The notes below the pieces were generated by a model, which saw nothing but the letters and a program-made list of their open reading frames with translations, made no database searches and was not told the origin of the DNA. A program made the translations under genes and the position numbers. Of a DNA stretch of 64,000 nt, positions 43,101 through 52,721 are shown one piece after another (within the stretch, counting starts at the first letter, position 1; each line of letters begins with the position of its first letter). Source of the stretch: Prevotella sp. E13-27 (lineage in GTDB: Bacteria; Bacteroidota; Bacteroidia; Bacteroidales; Bacteroidaceae); assembly GCF_023217965.1 (NCBI RefSeq), contig NZ_JALPSC010000002.1, forward strand, positions 1,612,001-1,676,000, read 5' to 3'.

Positions 43101-46100
43101 CATACATCTACTCAAGAAAGGACGGCAGCGCATCAAAACGCTCAGGCAACCTGTATATCAACCTTGGTGAGGTGTGTGAGGATGTGCTTCGCGACGGCAA
43201 GAAGTTCTATGAGAGCGGCATGCCTGTCGATGGTTCAAGTTCGTTCATCAACACACAGTGGGGCAAGATTCCCAACCAGGCTACGCAGACATACGCTTTT
43301 GCTACGACAAAAGGTTCAAGACAGCTACAGGACGTTGGTCTCAATGGTCTTAACGACGACGAAGAGCGCGAGTTCGGAGCATATAAGGAATGGCTTGACA
43401 AGATTGCAGGCATAGTGCAGAACGACAGCCTTATCAACGCATGGCGACAGGATCCTGCAGGAGATGACTATCACTACTTCCGTGGTAGCGACTTCGATGC
43501 ACAGAAGGTATCTATCATGGACCGTTACAAGAGGATTAACAACCCACAAGGCAACTCACCGGCTTCAGACGAACAGACTGAGTCTTACGACACCTCATAT
43601 AAGACTGGTCCTGATGTGGAGGATATAAACCAAGACTTCACGCTTAACGAATATGAGCGCTACTACCAGTACCAGATTCCCATAAGTGAAGACGAGATAC
43701 AGGCTTATAATAATGGTACCAAGAGTGAGTCATCATATATCGTTGACCACCGCGACTACAATGCGAAACTGCGCAATGGCGACTCCGCCACCGTGCGCTG
43801 GTTCCAGTTCAGAATACCGTTGGCAAAATATCAGGACAAGGTGGGTACCATCAGCGACTTCACCAGCATACGCTTTATGAGAATGTTCCTCACAGGCTTT
43901 GAACAGCCTATAGTGCTGCGTTTCGGAGCTCTCGACCTGGTACGCGGCGAGTGGCGACAGTATAAGAAGAACCTGAACACATCGGCAGGCACAGAGACAG
44001 GACTGCTTGAGATGAGTGCTGTCAACGTGGAAGAGAATACTGACCGCAAGCCTGTGGCATACGTTCTGCCTCCGGGCATATCAAGAGCTACAGACCCATC
44101 ACAGCCCCAACTTACCGAGAACAACGAGCAGGCACTCTGTCTGACGGTGAAGAACCTGTCACAGAACGAGTCGAAGGCTGTATATAAGAACACTAACCTT
44201 GACCTGCGCCAGTATAAGCGCATGCAGATGTTTGTACATGCCAACGCTCTCATTCCAAACAACACACAGTTGCAGGACAACCAGCTGGCGGTGTTCATAC
44301 GCCTTGGTAGTGACTACACAAATAACTACTACGAATACCTTATACCACTGAAACTGACTCCAGAAGGCAACTATCGCTGGAATGTTAATGGTGACCGTGT
44401 ATTAGTGTGGCCACAGGAGAATATGCTTGACATCGACTTGAGCATCTTCACCCAACTGAAGAAGGCACGCAACAAGGCACGCGCCAACGGAAGCACAGGT
44501 TTCAGTCAGTTATACTCTGACTACGACCCACAGAAACCGAACAACCGAGTGAGCATTATCGGTAACCCGTCGCTAGGCGAGGTGAAGACAATGATTATCG
44601 GTGTACGTAACATGAGCAGCGGACTGAAGTCTGGTGAGGTGTGGGTCAACGAGCTACGCCTGCGCGAGACAAACAATGAGGGCGGCTGGGCAGCGTCAGG
44701 TGCAATGAACATTCAGCTCTCCGACTTCGGATCAGTGAATCTAACAGGACGCTATCTCAGTGAGGGCTTCGGTGGACTGGAAGACGGAATAATGCAGCGC
44801 AGGACTGACACAGAGAAATCATACTCAGTGACGACAAATGTGGAGCTGGGTAAGCTGTTCCCTGACAAGGCAAAGGTGACAATACCTGTTTACTACTCAT
44901 ATACGAAGCAGATAACCAGCCCGAAATATAATCCTCTTGACACTGACATGAAGCTCAAAGATGCTCTCGATGCAACATCAGACAAGAATGAACGCGACTC
45001 AATAGAGGACATTGCAGTGACACGCAACATTTCGAGCAACTTCTCAGTGTCAAACGCAAGAATAGGAATAAAGAACAAGAAACATCCTATGCCTTACGAC
45101 CCTGCAAACTTCGCAGTGAGCTACAGTCATTCTCACAGCAAGAAGACTGGCAACACCACTGTATGGGACACCGATGACCAATGGCGAGGCTCGCTGAACT
45201 ACACATACTCACCTGTCTATAAGACATGGGAGCCGTTCAATAAATTGAAAGGAAAGTCGAAGTGGCTCAACTTCCCGAAGGCACTTGGCCTTAACTATCT
45301 GCCACAGAGCATCTCATTTGGCAGCGAGCTTAACCGAACCTACTCTGAGTTGCAGGAACGTGACCTTGAGAACACCGTAAATCCGAGACTGCCACTACAG
45401 TTCAACGAGCAGTTCCTATTTAACCGCGATTTCCAACTGAGATGGGATTTGACGAAGAACTTGCACATGACATTCCAGTCGGCTACACACGCTGAGATAG
45501 AAGAGCCATACACACCTATAAACAAAGACCTATACCCTGATCACTACTCAGCGTGGAAAGATTCTGTGTGGACAAGTATAGTTCATCTAGGACGTCCTTT
45601 GGACTATAACCAATCGTTCTCGGCAAGCTATCAGTTGCCGATAGACAAACTGCCAATCTTCGACTGGCTGAAGAGCGACGCATCATACAATGCCACATAC
45701 TCATGGCTGCGAGGAACGGAGCTTGACGACGGAACGACGTTGGGCAACAGCATTTCAAATAACAGCAATCTGACCATCAATGGAGCGATAAACATGGAGA
45801 CGCTCTACAACCACTTCCCATTCTTGAAGAAGACAAACGAGCGTTTCAAGAAACAGCCTGCGAAGAAGACCACGAAGAAACCTGCGAAGAAAGAAACAAA
45901 GAAAGATGCGAAGGGCAAGGACGCAAAGGATAAAGAGCTAGCCAAGAAAGACGATGCCAAAGAACAGAAAGCGCTACCTAAGAACAAGAACAGCTACCAG
46001 CGCGAGGTTACTCTGTTGCCAGACACTACCATAACGATAAAACATGGCAAGAAGTCAAAGCGTCTCATAGTAACGGCAAAGACGAAAGACGGCAAGTCAT

Positions 46101-47686
46101 ATAACGTGAAATATAAGGTTGTAGATGAGAACACCATCAAGCTGAAGCCTACAGGTGATAGCATTGCACTAAAACTGAGTGTCATGACAAAGCAGCCACT
46201 CGATGATGAGTGGTGGTACTCGCCAGCGCAATACACAGCACGACTGCTGATGATGGTTCGCAACGTGAACCTGTCTTATCGCAAGCAGCGCTCAATGTCG
46301 CTACCTGGATTCTTGCCAAATGTTGCCGATGCCTTCGGACAAAATGTCAGTGGGCCAATGGCACCAGGACTTGACTTCGCCTTCGGACTGGCTGGTGACA
46401 GCTATATCCAGAAAGCACGCGACAACGGATGGCTGCTGTGTGCTGACAGCGTAGCCACACCTGCAACAACATCAATGACGGAAGACCTGCAGATAAAGGC
46501 TACTCTCGAGCCTGTACGCGACCTAAAGATTGACCTCACAGCTTCGCGCACTATGACACGCTCAAAGAGTGTACAGTTTATGTATGAAGGCATGCCGATG
46601 ACACAGAGCGGCTCATTCAACATGACAACGATATCTATCAGAAGTGCCTTTGAAGGAATGGGCGATGCTTCTAACGGATACCACTCACCATCGTTTGACG
46701 AGTTCCGTCAGCGTATCGGAGAATACCACCAAAGGGTATCTGCACAATATGCAGTAGCAAAGCCAAACGTACAGAATGCCGATGGCACAGCACCTACGAT
46801 AAATGGTGTAAACCCGTATTCAGCTGATGTCATGATACCTGCGTTCCTGGCAACTTACACCTCTGGAAGCAGCAAGTCGCTAAGCCTGTTCCCCGCGCTG
46901 AGCAGGATGCTGCCAAACTGGACTATTCGCTACAGCGGATTGTCAAAGTTAGAATGGGTGAGCGAGTACTTCAAGAGCGTGAACATAAACCACGGCTACA
47001 AGTCGATGTTCAGCATTGGCTCATATAACACATACAGCTCATGGCTCGAATATATGGGTGACTTAGGCTTCGTAAAGAGTGCAGACGGAAGCTATACACC
47101 AAGCTCTATGTACAACATCTCTACAGTGAGCATCAACGAGGCATTCTCTCCACTGCTCGGCATAGACATGACGCTTCACAATAACATGACTTTCAAAGTG
47201 GAGTATAAGACAACACGAGTGCTGAACCTGTCGATGACAAGTGTACAGATAAACGAGGCTCTGTCAAAAGACTGGGTTATAGGAATGGGCTATAAGATCT
47301 CGAACTTCAACCTCTTCAGCTCAGGAAACTCAAGCCGCAAGGTGAAAGGTGCCAAGGGTAATCGCGACAAGCAAGAACAGGACAGTTCAAAATCTAAACA
47401 GACAACGAAGAAGTCGGGCGTTAACCACGACCTGAATACTCGTGTTGACGTATCGTTCCGTAATCAGGCTGCTATCACGCGTGACATAGCTACAGGCACA
47501 TCATCGGCATCGAGCGGCAACTCAGCACTGAAGATATCGCTATCTGCGGAATATACTCTCTCGCGCTATCTCAGCATGACAGCTTACTATGAGCGTCAGA
47601 CCAACACTCCCCTACTATCCGCCAACAGCTATCCAACAACGACTCAGGACTTTGGCATCAGCATGAAGTTCTCGTTGACAAGATAA
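40124..47686 (+). CDS. sprA: T9SS outer-membrane translocon protein SprA
   Basis: SprA is the giant 36-strand outer-membrane barrel through which type IX secretion substrates leave. The 2520-residue product begins with a signal peptide KRLAYLLIVMLSIAAFAQ that fits only if the TTG at 40124 is the start; the preceding in-frame stop is at 40097 with no ATG between. SprA features include DMHFDLGPAEKIFGPGGVRI, repeated SprA_N segments and a final barrel ending in QDFGISMKFSLTR. A Lys-rich stretch near residues 1903-1960 (KKTTKKPAKKETKKDAKGKD) is unusual. It is monocistronic, with a perfect 20-bp terminator stem behind it. Confidence 0.95.
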   Translation: MKRLAYLLIVMLSIAAFAQVPQPDDNDKPKRPTPKAQPKSVKAVDEDIPDSLLHARWRIQRTTPITTKDIDSSALDLRMPENIKLEAVYNDSLNQYFIGSKISDSYLSAPFIMSPEEYLKWSERRARQQFFRKKDAETAAAKGKEKFDFSDMHFDLGPAEKIFGPGGVRIKTQGTAELKIGATIKDVDNPSLPERNRHTTAFDFDEKINLSVNGKVGDKVNMNLNYNTDATFDFDTKNLKLKYEGKEDEIVKLVEAGNISFPSNNSLVTGATSLFGVRTDLQFGRLKLQTVLSQKNSTTKSVSSKGGTQTTPFELNVTDYEENRHFFLAHYFRDNYDRSMQSLPNVMTGIKINRVEIWVTNNSGNTANSRNIVALTDLGEATHIANTDNWSSAGLSVPSNQANNEYSSLVSSLDSASRSIDLVSARLEAIPKFYGGTDYEMLSAARLLSSSEYTVNSALGYVSLKTGLQPDQVLAVAFEYTYNGMTYQVGEFAADHTNTSQVLFVKSLKNTSNNPSQGNWNLMMKNVYYLATSVEKERFRLDIKYQSDTTGTYLTYLPEASLKEMTLLRMLGLDRLDNNMKAHSNGQFDFVEGYTISNGRVFLPAAEPFGDYLRNYLNKKGMANLADTYCFDALYDSTKTYAKQNAEKNKFIMTGQFKGTSANVISLGAYNVPQGSVKVVAGGVELTEGSDYSVDYSAGEVTILNQSIIDAGTNVDVSLEDNTQFGMQRKTMFGVNWEYEFSKNFTMAGTLQHLQEQALITKVSMGEEPLNNTIWGLSLNWKQESQWLTKMLDRLPMLHVTAPSQITFTGEFAQLIAHKPNGTQDNASYIDDFENTKNLIDVSDAKSWVLSSVPTMFPNYNNKTTVESGYDRALLAWYSVDPIFTRRSSSLTPAHIKSDLNQLSNHYVREVYVKELYPNRDQSSYNGATSTLPVLNLAYYPQERGPYNLTTEFNADGTLKNPSQKWGGMMRRLETTDFEQANIEYLEFWLLDPYIYSRKDGSASKRSGNLYINLGEVCEDVLRDGKKFYESGMPVDGSSSFINTQWGKIPNQATQTYAFATTKGSRQLQDVGLNGLNDDEEREFGAYKEWLDKIAGIVQNDSLINAWRQDPAGDDYHYFRGSDFDAQKVSIMDRYKRINNPQGNSPASDEQTESYDTSYKTGPDVEDINQDFTLNEYERYYQYQIPISEDEIQAYNNGTKSESSYIVDHRDYNAKLRNGDSATVRWFQFRIPLAKYQDKVGTISDFTSIRFMRMFLTGFEQPIVLRFGALDLVRGEWRQYKKNLNTSAGTETGLLEMSAVNVEENTDRKPVAYVLPPGISRATDPSQPQLTENNEQALCLTVKNLSQNESKAVYKNTNLDLRQYKRMQMFVHANALIPNNTQLQDNQLAVFIRLGSDYTNNYYEYLIPLKLTPEGNYRWNVNGDRVLVWPQENMLDIDLSIFTQLKKARNKARANGSTGFSQLYSDYDPQKPNNRVSIIGNPSLGEVKTMIIGVRNMSSGLKSGEVWVNELRLRETNNEGGWAASGAMNIQLSDFGSVNLTGRYLSEGFGGLEDGIMQRRTDTEKSYSVTTNVELGKLFPDKAKVTIPVYYSYTKQITSPKYNPLDTDMKLKDALDATSDKNERDSIEDIAVTRNISSNFSVSNARIGIKNKKHPMPYDPANFAVSYSHSHSKKTGNTTVWDTDDQWRGSLNYTYSPVYKTWEPFNKLKGKSKWLNFPKALGLNYLPQSISFGSELNRTYSELQERDLENTVNPRLPLQFNEQFLFNRDFQLRWDLTKNLHMTFQSATHAEIEEPYTPINKDLYPDHYSAWKDSVWTSIVHLGRPLDYNQSFSASYQLPIDKLPIFDWLKSDASYNATYSWLRGTELDDGTTLGNSISNNSNLTINGAINMETLYNHFPFLKKTNERFKKQPAKKTTKKPAKKETKKDAKGKDAKDKELAKKDDAKEQKALPKNKNSYQREVTLLPDTTITIKHGKKSKRLIVTAKTKDGKSYNVKYKVVDENTIKLKPTGDSIALKLSVMTKQPLDDEWWYSPAQYTARLLMMVRNVNLSYRKQRSMSLPGFLPNVADAFGQNVSGPMAPGLDFAFGLAGDSYIQKARDNGWLLCADSVATPATTSMTEDLQIKATLEPVRDLKIDLTASRTMTRSKSVQFMYEGMPMTQSGSFNMTTISIRSAFEGMGDASNGYHSPSFDEFRQRIGEYHQRVSAQYAVAKPNVQNADGTAPTINGVNPYSADVMIPAFLATYTSGSSKSLSLFPALSRMLPNWTIRYSGLSKLEWVSEYFKSVNINHGYKSMFSIGSYNTYSSWLEYMGDLGFVKSADGSYTPSSMYNISTVSINEAFSPLLGIDMTLHNNMTFKVEYKTTRVLNLSMTSVQINEALSKDWVIGMGYKISNFNLFSSGNSSRKVKGAKGNRDKQEQDSSKSKQTTKKSGVNHDLNTRVDVSFRNQAAITRDIATGTSSASSGNSALKISLSAEYTLSRYLSMTAYYERQTNTPLLSANSYPTTTQDFGISMKFSLTR

Positions 47687-47705
47687 TAATAATGTGACAT
47701 ATACT

Positions 47706-47750
47706 AAATAAGTTGACACTTTTGGGATTTCCAAAAGTGTCAACTTATTT
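47706..47750. terminator. Bidirectional terminator between sprA and asnS
   Basis: AAATAAGTTGACACTTTTGG (47706-47725) and its exact complement at 47731-47750 form a 20-bp stem with loop GATTT, between convergent genes. Confidence 0.85.
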
Positions 47751-47773
47751 AATATGATGCTATAACGAATGCT

Positions 47774-49213
47774 TTAGAACTCAGCAGACTTTGGTGTACG
47801 TGGGAAAGGTATCACGTCACGAATGTTCTGCATACCTGTAACAAACAAGATGAGACGCTCGAAGCCGAGGCCGAAACCAGCGTGAGGACATGAGCCCCAA
47901 CGACGTGTGTCAAGATACCACCAAAGGTGAGTGGTGTCCATGTGACGACGGTTTACCTCGCCCATAAGTGTGTCATAGTCAGCCTCACGTACAGAACCAC
48001 CGATAATCTCACCTATCTGTGGGAACAGCACGTCGGTACCCTGCATCGTAGGACCAGGAGCAACACTGCCTTTGTATCCAACAGAGCCACCATCAGCAGT
48101 GCTCTCATTCTGCTTCATGTAGAACGACTTGATAGCCGTCGGATAGTCTGTCATAATGACAGGCTTCTTAAAGTGCTCCTCAACGAGGTAACGCTCATGC
48201 TCAGATGCAAGGTCATCGCCCCAGTTACATGGGAATTCAAACTTCTTACCGTTCTTTATTGCCTCCTGCAGAATGTTTATACCCTCGGTGTAAGGCAGAC
48301 GAACAAAGCTATCCTTCAGAACGCCTTCAAGACGCTGGATAAGAGTCTTGTCAATCATCTGGTTGAGGAATGCAAGATCGTCCTTACAGTTGTCCAGTGC
48401 CCAACGTACACAGTACTTGATGAAATCTTCCTCAAGATCCATCAGCTCTTCCTGGTCAAGGAAGGCTATCTCTGGCTCAATCATCCAGAACTCTGCCAAG
48501 TGGCGAGGAGTATTGGAGTTCTCAGCACGGAAAGTAGGACCAAAAGTATAGATTGCGCCAAGAGCGGTGGCACCGAGCTCACCTTCAAGCTGTCCGCTTA
48601 CAGTAAGCGATGTCTGCTCACCAAAGAAGTCATCATCATAGATAATCTTGCCCTGTTCGTCCTTCTTCAGGTCATAGAGGTTCTTTGTTGTTACCTGAAA
48701 CATGTTTCCTGCACCCTCACAGTCACTTGCTGTGATGAGTGGTGTGTGGAAATAGAAGAAGCCATGCTCATGGAAATAGGTATGTATAGCCATTGCCATG
48801 TTGTGACGGATGCGCATCACAGCACCAAATGTATTGGTACGAAGACGCATGTGAGCGTTCTTACGCATAGCCTCAAAGCTCTGGCCCTTCTTCTGCATTG
48901 GGTAGTCACTGCCGCAGAGACCATAAATCTCAAGTTTGGTAGCCTGAATCTCACTACTCTGGCCAGCACCCTGACTTTCAACCAACAAGCCCTCAGCACA
49001 GATGCAGGCACCTGTGGTGATATCCTTCAACACCTGCTCGTCGAACTTAGTGGGATCAACGACGATCTGTACATTCTTTATGGTAGAACCATCGTTGAGG
49101 GCAATGAAGTCAACAGCCTTGGAAGAGCGGTGCGTACGCACCCAACCCTTCACACAGACTTCCTTACCATATTCTGTGCTCTTCAGCACGTCAATAATCT
49201 TAGTACGTTTCAT
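47774..49213 (-). CDS. asnS: Asparagine-tRNA ligase
   Basis: A class II synthetase of 479 residues. It has an N-terminal OB-fold anticodon-binding domain ([20 protein letters not shown]). Motif 2 is [26 protein letters not shown] ([16 protein letters not shown]) and motif 3 is [10 protein letters not shown]. Asn rather than Asp specificity fits overall similarity. It is downstream of rluB on the same strand, separated by 95 bp containing the 9-bp-period CTAG array. Confidence 0.97.
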   Translation of the reverse strand: MKRTKIIDVLKSTEYGKEVCVKGWVRTHRSSKAVDFIALNDGSTIKNVQIVVDPTKFDEQVLKDITTGACICAEGLLVESQGAGQSSEIQATKLEIYGLCGSDYPMQKKGQSFEAMRKNAHMRLRTNTFGAVMRIRHNMAMAIHTYFHEHGFFYFHTPLITASDCEGAGNMFQVTTKNLYDLKKDEQGKIIYDDDFFGEQTSLTVSGQLEGELGATALGAIYTFGPTFRAENSNTPRHLAEFWMIEPEIAFLDQEELMDLEEDFIKYCVRWALDNCKDDLAFLNQMIDKTLIQRLEGVLKDSFVRLPYTEGINILQEAIKNGKKFEFPCNWGDDLASEHERYLVEEHFKKPVIMTDYPTAIKSFYMKQNESTADGGSVGYKGSVAPGPTMQGTDVLFPQIGEIIGGSVREADYDTLMGEVNRRHMDTTHLWWYLDTRRWGSCPHAGFGLGFERLILFVTGMQNIRDVIPFPRTPKSAEF

Positions 49214-49229
49214 TTGTATTTTGTATTTA

Positions 49230-49300
49230 CTAGGGTCACTAATCTTTCTAGTTTTACTAGTTCTACTAGTTTTACTAGATTAACTAGTTTCTCTAGATTA
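49230..49300. repeat. CTAG array at exact 9-bp period
   Basis: CTAG occurs at 49248, 49257, 49266, 49275, 49284 and 49293, all 9 bp apart. CTAA lies at 49239 and CTAG at 49230 in the same register. Spacers are TTTTA, TTCTA, TTTTA, ATTAA and TTTCT. It fills the rluB-asnS gap. Confidence 0.85.
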
Positions 49301-49308
49301 TCCAAGTA

Positions 49309-50745
49309 TTATTCGTAAGCACCCATGCGCAGACGCTCAACCTCTTCTTCTGTGAGGTAACGCCAGTCACCACGACGCAAGTTCTTCTTAGTAAGACCTG
49401 CAAACTGCACACGGTCGAGCTTGTTAACCTTATAGCCGAGGCTCTCGAAGATACGACGCACGATGCGGTTCTTACCAGAGTGAATCTCAATGCCTACCTG
49501 CTTCTTGTCTACAGGATCAGCATACTGGATATCGTCTGCCTTGATTTCGCCATCCTCAAGCATCACGCCCTCTGCAATCTGCTGCAGGTCATGTGCAGTA
49601 ACGTTACGATCAAGATATACATGATAAATCTTCTTCTTCAAGAACTTTGGATGTGTCAGCTTAGAAGCCAGGTCACCATCGTTGGTAAGAAGCAGAACAC
49701 CTGTAGTGTTACGGTCAAGACGGCCTACAGGATAGATACGCTCTGAACATGCATTCTTGACAAGATCCATAACGGTCTTGCGCTGCTGTGGATCATCGTT
49801 GGTTGTAACATAATCCTTTGGTTTGTTGAGAAGGACATATACCTTTTTCTCAAGAGAAACGGGCTGATCATGGAAGCGAACCACGTCAGTACGCAGAATC
49901 TTTGTACCCAGCTCGGTAACAACCTCACCATTTACAGTAACTACACCTGCCTGGATGAACTCATCAGCCTCACGACGGCTGCAGACACCTGCATTAGCAA
50001 GGAACTTGTTCAGACGGATTGGCTCATTGGGATCAAAGTGCTGCTCCTTATATTCTATGCGCTTCTTCAAGCTATACTTTGCATTGGGATCATAGTCGGC
50101 TGTACGCTGACGCTGGTAGCCACCCTGACGCTGTTGATAACCGCCCTGCTGACGCTGGTAGCCACCCTGACGCTGCTGGTAACCGCCCTGCTGACGCTGG
50201 TAGCCACCCTGACGCTGCTGGTAGCCTCCCTGCTGACGCTGGTAGCCTCCCTGACGCTGCTGGTAGCCACCCTGCTCTCCATCCTGATTATAACGGGGAC
50301 GATAGCCCCCCTGACGCTGCTGGTAACCACCCTGCTCACCATCCTGATTATAACGGGGACGATAGCCACCCTGGCGCTGCTGATAACCACCCTGCTCGCC
50401 ATCCTGATTGAAACGGGGACGGTAGCCACCCTGCTGACGCTGCTGATAGCCGCCCTGATGCTGCTGATAAGTACCTGCAGGACGTGGACGGTAGTTTCCA
50501 CGCTGTCCATTCTGTCCCTGCAGACCAGCACCAAAGCCTTCCGGACGGAATCCTCCTTCTTCATCATTGTTATGTTTGTTAAAGCTATTACGCTCATAAC
50601 CTGTCGAAACTGGACGTTGGCCAGTGTGAATACGTGGACGTGGTGAACGTCCTACTGGTCTATAATCTTTCTGATAGCCCTCACGGCTTACGGTCTGTTC
50701 TTGTGCAGTCTTCTCTTCTTGCTGCTTTTCGTTTTCAAAATCCAT
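49309..50745 (-). CDS. rluB: 23S rRNA pseudouridine synthase RluB-like with repetitive N-terminal extension
   Basis: Residues ~240-478 form an S4 domain (RLNKFLANAGVCSRREADEF) and the RsuA/RluB pseudouridine synthase core with the catalytic motif PVGRLDRNTTGVLLLTNDG. They modify 23S rRNA near the peptidyl-transferase region. The first ~230 residues are low complexity: many copies of GGYQQRQGGYQR and three of GGYRPRYNQDGEQ. Basic/Gly/Gln extensions are typical of Bacteroidetes RluB and may bind RNA. The start MDFENEKQQEEKTAQEQ is clear. It lies between purB and asnS. Confidence 0.93.
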   Translation of the reverse strand: MDFENEKQQEEKTAQEQTVSREGYQKDYRPVGRSPRPRIHTGQRPVSTGYERNSFNKHNNDEEGGFRPEGFGAGLQGQNGQRGNYRPRPAGTYQQHQGGYQQRQQGGYRPRFNQDGEQGGYQQRQGGYRPRYNQDGEQGGYQQRQGGYRPRYNQDGEQGGYQQRQGGYQRQQGGYQQRQGGYQRQQGGYQQRQGGYQRQQGGYQQRQGGYQRQRTADYDPNAKYSLKKRIEYKEQHFDPNEPIRLNKFLANAGVCSRREADEFIQAGVVTVNGEVVTELGTKILRTDVVRFHDQPVSLEKKVYVLLNKPKDYVTTNDDPQQRKTVMDLVKNACSERIYPVGRLDRNTTGVLLLTNDGDLASKLTHPKFLKKKIYHVYLDRNVTAHDLQQIAEGVMLEDGEIKADDIQYADPVDKKQVGIEIHSGKNRIVRRIFESLGYKVNKLDRVQFAGLTKKNLRRGDWRYLTEEEVERLRMGAYE

Positions 50746-50878
50746 AATAAATAAGTCTTTTAATAATAAATAATGTTGTTAGTATTAATAGCTGAGCCTC
50801 ACGGCCCATAATTTATTTAAATAATTATTTCTTGGTTGAACAATTCTTTTTGCCTTCGTGTCAGATAATCACAATTTT

Positions 50879-52267
50879 TCAGATTCCTGTATAGTTCCAC
50901 GGTGTGATTGCCATCAGCTCTTCTTTCACAGAATCGCTCACCTCAAGAGTCTTAATGAACTCATGGATGGTCTCTTCCGTCATCTTCTTGTTTGTACGAG
51001 TGAGAGCCTTAAGGGTCTCATATGGATTGGGGTATGCCTCACGGCGCAAGATGGTCTGAATAGCTTCTGCTACTACAGCCCATGTTTGCTCAAGATCCTC
51101 ATGCAGTTTGTCCTCATTGAGGATAAGTTTACGCAGTCCTTTCAGAGTGCTCTCAAAAGCTATGACTGCATGTCCCATTGGCACGCCTACATTACGCAGA
51201 ACGGTTGAGTCTGTCAAATCACGCTGCAAACGACTTACAGGCAATTTCTGTGCCAAGAACTGAAGTATGGCATTTGCAATGCCAAGGTTGCCCTCTGAAT
51301 TCTCATAGTCAATTGGGTTTACCTTATGTGGCATAGCACTTGAGCCTACCTCGCCTGCCTTAATCTTCTGCTTAAAATACTCCATTGAGATGTACATCCA
51401 GAAATCACGGTCAAGGTCAATCACTATCGTATTAATGCGACGCATGGCATCAAAGATAGCACCAAGCCAGTCGTAATTGGAAATCTGTGTAGTGTATTGC
51501 TCACGCTCAAGACCAAGCTTCTCACTAACGAAGCTATTACCGAACTCACGCCAGTCATACTGTGGATAAGCCACATGGTGAGCATTGTAGTTACCCGTCG
51601 CCCCACCAAACTTTGCTGTTATAGGAGTATCTTTAAGTGAACGGAGCTGTTCCTCAAGACGATATACATATACCATAATCTCTTTACCAAGGCGTGTAGG
51701 AGAAGCTGGCTGTCCGTGGGTCTTTGCCAACATGGCAACATTCTTCCACTCCTCAGCATAGTCATGGAGCTGCTCTATCAACTCTTCAACAAGTGGATAA
51801 TAAACATTCTCAAGTGCTTCCTTTATTGAAAGGGGAACACTCGTATTATTAATGTCCTGAGAAGTTAAACCGAAATGGATAAATTCCTTGTATGGCTGCA
51901 GATTGAGATTCGAAGACTGAAGATTATCAACCTTTATTGTTCCGTTTTCAATCTCATCGAACTTCTCCTTAATATAATATTCAACTGCCTTAACATCATG
52001 ATTTGTAACCTTCTCAATGTCTTTCACACGCTGTGCGTCGGCAGGAGTAAAATTGCGATAGATGCCACGCAGCGACTCGAACAGAGAGTGGTCAAATGAC
52101 TCAAGTTGAGGAAGGGGAAGTTCACAAAGAGTGATGAAGTACTCAATTTCTACGCGTATGCGATAACGAATCAATGCATATTCCGAGAAAAAGTCTCCAA
52201 GCGGTTCAGTTTTACCGCGATAGCGGCCATCGATAGGCGAGATGGCAGTTAATTTGTTAAGTTCCAT
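50879..52267 (-). CDS. purB: Adenylosuccinate lyase
   Basis: PurB catalyses two fumarate-releasing steps in purine synthesis. The 462-residue protein starts MELNKLTAISPIDGRYRGKT and has the fumarase/aspartase signature GSSAMPHKVNP. It also has KTHGQPASPTRLG with the catalytic histidine, and QDINNTSV. The size and N-terminus match the longer PurB form also found in enterobacteria. A -7 box TAACTTTG lies on the minus strand at 52305-52312. Confidence 0.97.
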   Translation of the reverse strand: MELNKLTAISPIDGRYRGKTEPLGDFFSEYALIRYRIRVEIEYFITLCELPLPQLESFDHSLFESLRGIYRNFTPADAQRVKDIEKVTNHDVKAVEYYIKEKFDEIENGTIKVDNLQSSNLNLQPYKEFIHFGLTSQDINNTSVPLSIKEALENVYYPLVEELIEQLHDYAEEWKNVAMLAKTHGQPASPTRLGKEIMVYVYRLEEQLRSLKDTPITAKFGGATGNYNAHHVAYPQYDWREFGNSFVSEKLGLEREQYTTQISNYDWLGAIFDAMRRINTIVIDLDRDFWMYISMEYFKQKIKAGEVGSSAMPHKVNPIDYENSEGNLGIANAILQFLAQKLPVSRLQRDLTDSTVLRNVGVPMGHAVIAFESTLKGLRKLILNEDKLHEDLEQTWAVVAEAIQTILRREAYPNPYETLKALTRTNKKMTEETIHEFIKTLEVSDSVKEELMAITPWNYTGI

Positions 52268-52432
52268 GTTTTGCTTATCCAGAAGATTATCCTTATTGCG
52301 GCAGCAAAGTTACGAATTTTTATCAATAATGAAGAACGAAGAATAAAGATTTTTCAGCTAGTAGATTATTTTTTTATAAATATCAACCTCCTAATGATGG
52401 ATTACCAGAATAACATTCCTAAAGACAAAAAA

Positions 52433-52460
52433 AAATCGCAATCAATGAAGATTGCAATTT
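52433..52460 (-). terminator. Terminator of the tRNA-Val pair
   Basis: AAATCGCAATC (52433-52443) pairs with GATTGCAATTT (52450-52460), one mismatch. On the minus strand a run of T follows, 5 bp behind the second tRNA gene. Confidence 0.8.
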
Positions 52461-52464
52461 CTTG

Positions 52465-52539
52465 TGGGCGTTGACGGATTCGAACCGCCGACCCTCTGCT
52501 TGTAAGGCAGATGCTCTGAACCAACTGAGCTAAACGCCC
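52465..52539 (-). tRNA. tRNA-Val (anticodon TAC)
   Basis: A 75-nt cloverleaf GGGCGTTTAGCTCAGTTGG... has anticodon stem TCTGC/GCAGA around CTTACAA, giving anticodon TAC. The T-loop is TTCGAAT and the acceptor is GGGCGTT/AACGCCC with discriminator A. CCA is not encoded. It is identical to the copy 30 bp upstream in transcription order. Confidence 0.97.
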
Positions 52540-52569
52540 TTAATGACTGACGAGAAGTAATTGTTTTTG

Positions 52570-52644
52570 TGGGCGTTGACGGATTCGAACCGCCGACCCT
52601 CTGCTTGTAAGGCAGATGCTCTGAACCAACTGAGCTAAACGCCC
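52570..52644 (-). tRNA. tRNA-Val (anticodon TAC), second identical copy
   Basis: The same 75-nt sequence as 52465-52539. This copy is promoter-proximal, the two share the promoter at 52664-52695, and the pair looks like a recent tandem duplication. Confidence 0.97.
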
Positions 52645-52663
52645 TTACTTTCGTAAGCGGGTG

Positions 52664-52695
52664 CAAAGGTAGAATAATAATTTCGAACATGCAAA
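52664..52695 (-). promoter_or_regulatory. Promoter of the tRNA-Val pair
   Basis: Minus strand TTTG (52695-52692), a 20-nt spacer and TACCTTTG (52671-52664). Confidence 0.8.
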
Positions 52696-52721
52696 TTATT
52701 TTACATATCTTAACACGAAAC

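Noticed and set aside
47927..49318. Open frame of 463 codons on the plus strand opposite asnS
   Set aside because: It is the antisense shadow of a clear synthetase gene; its translation has no recognisable motifs and irregular composition.
49870..50646. Repetitive open frame opposite the RluB extension (LLTLVATLTLLV repeats)
   Set aside because: It mirrors the Gln/Gly/Arg repeats of RluB on the other strand and has no independent support.
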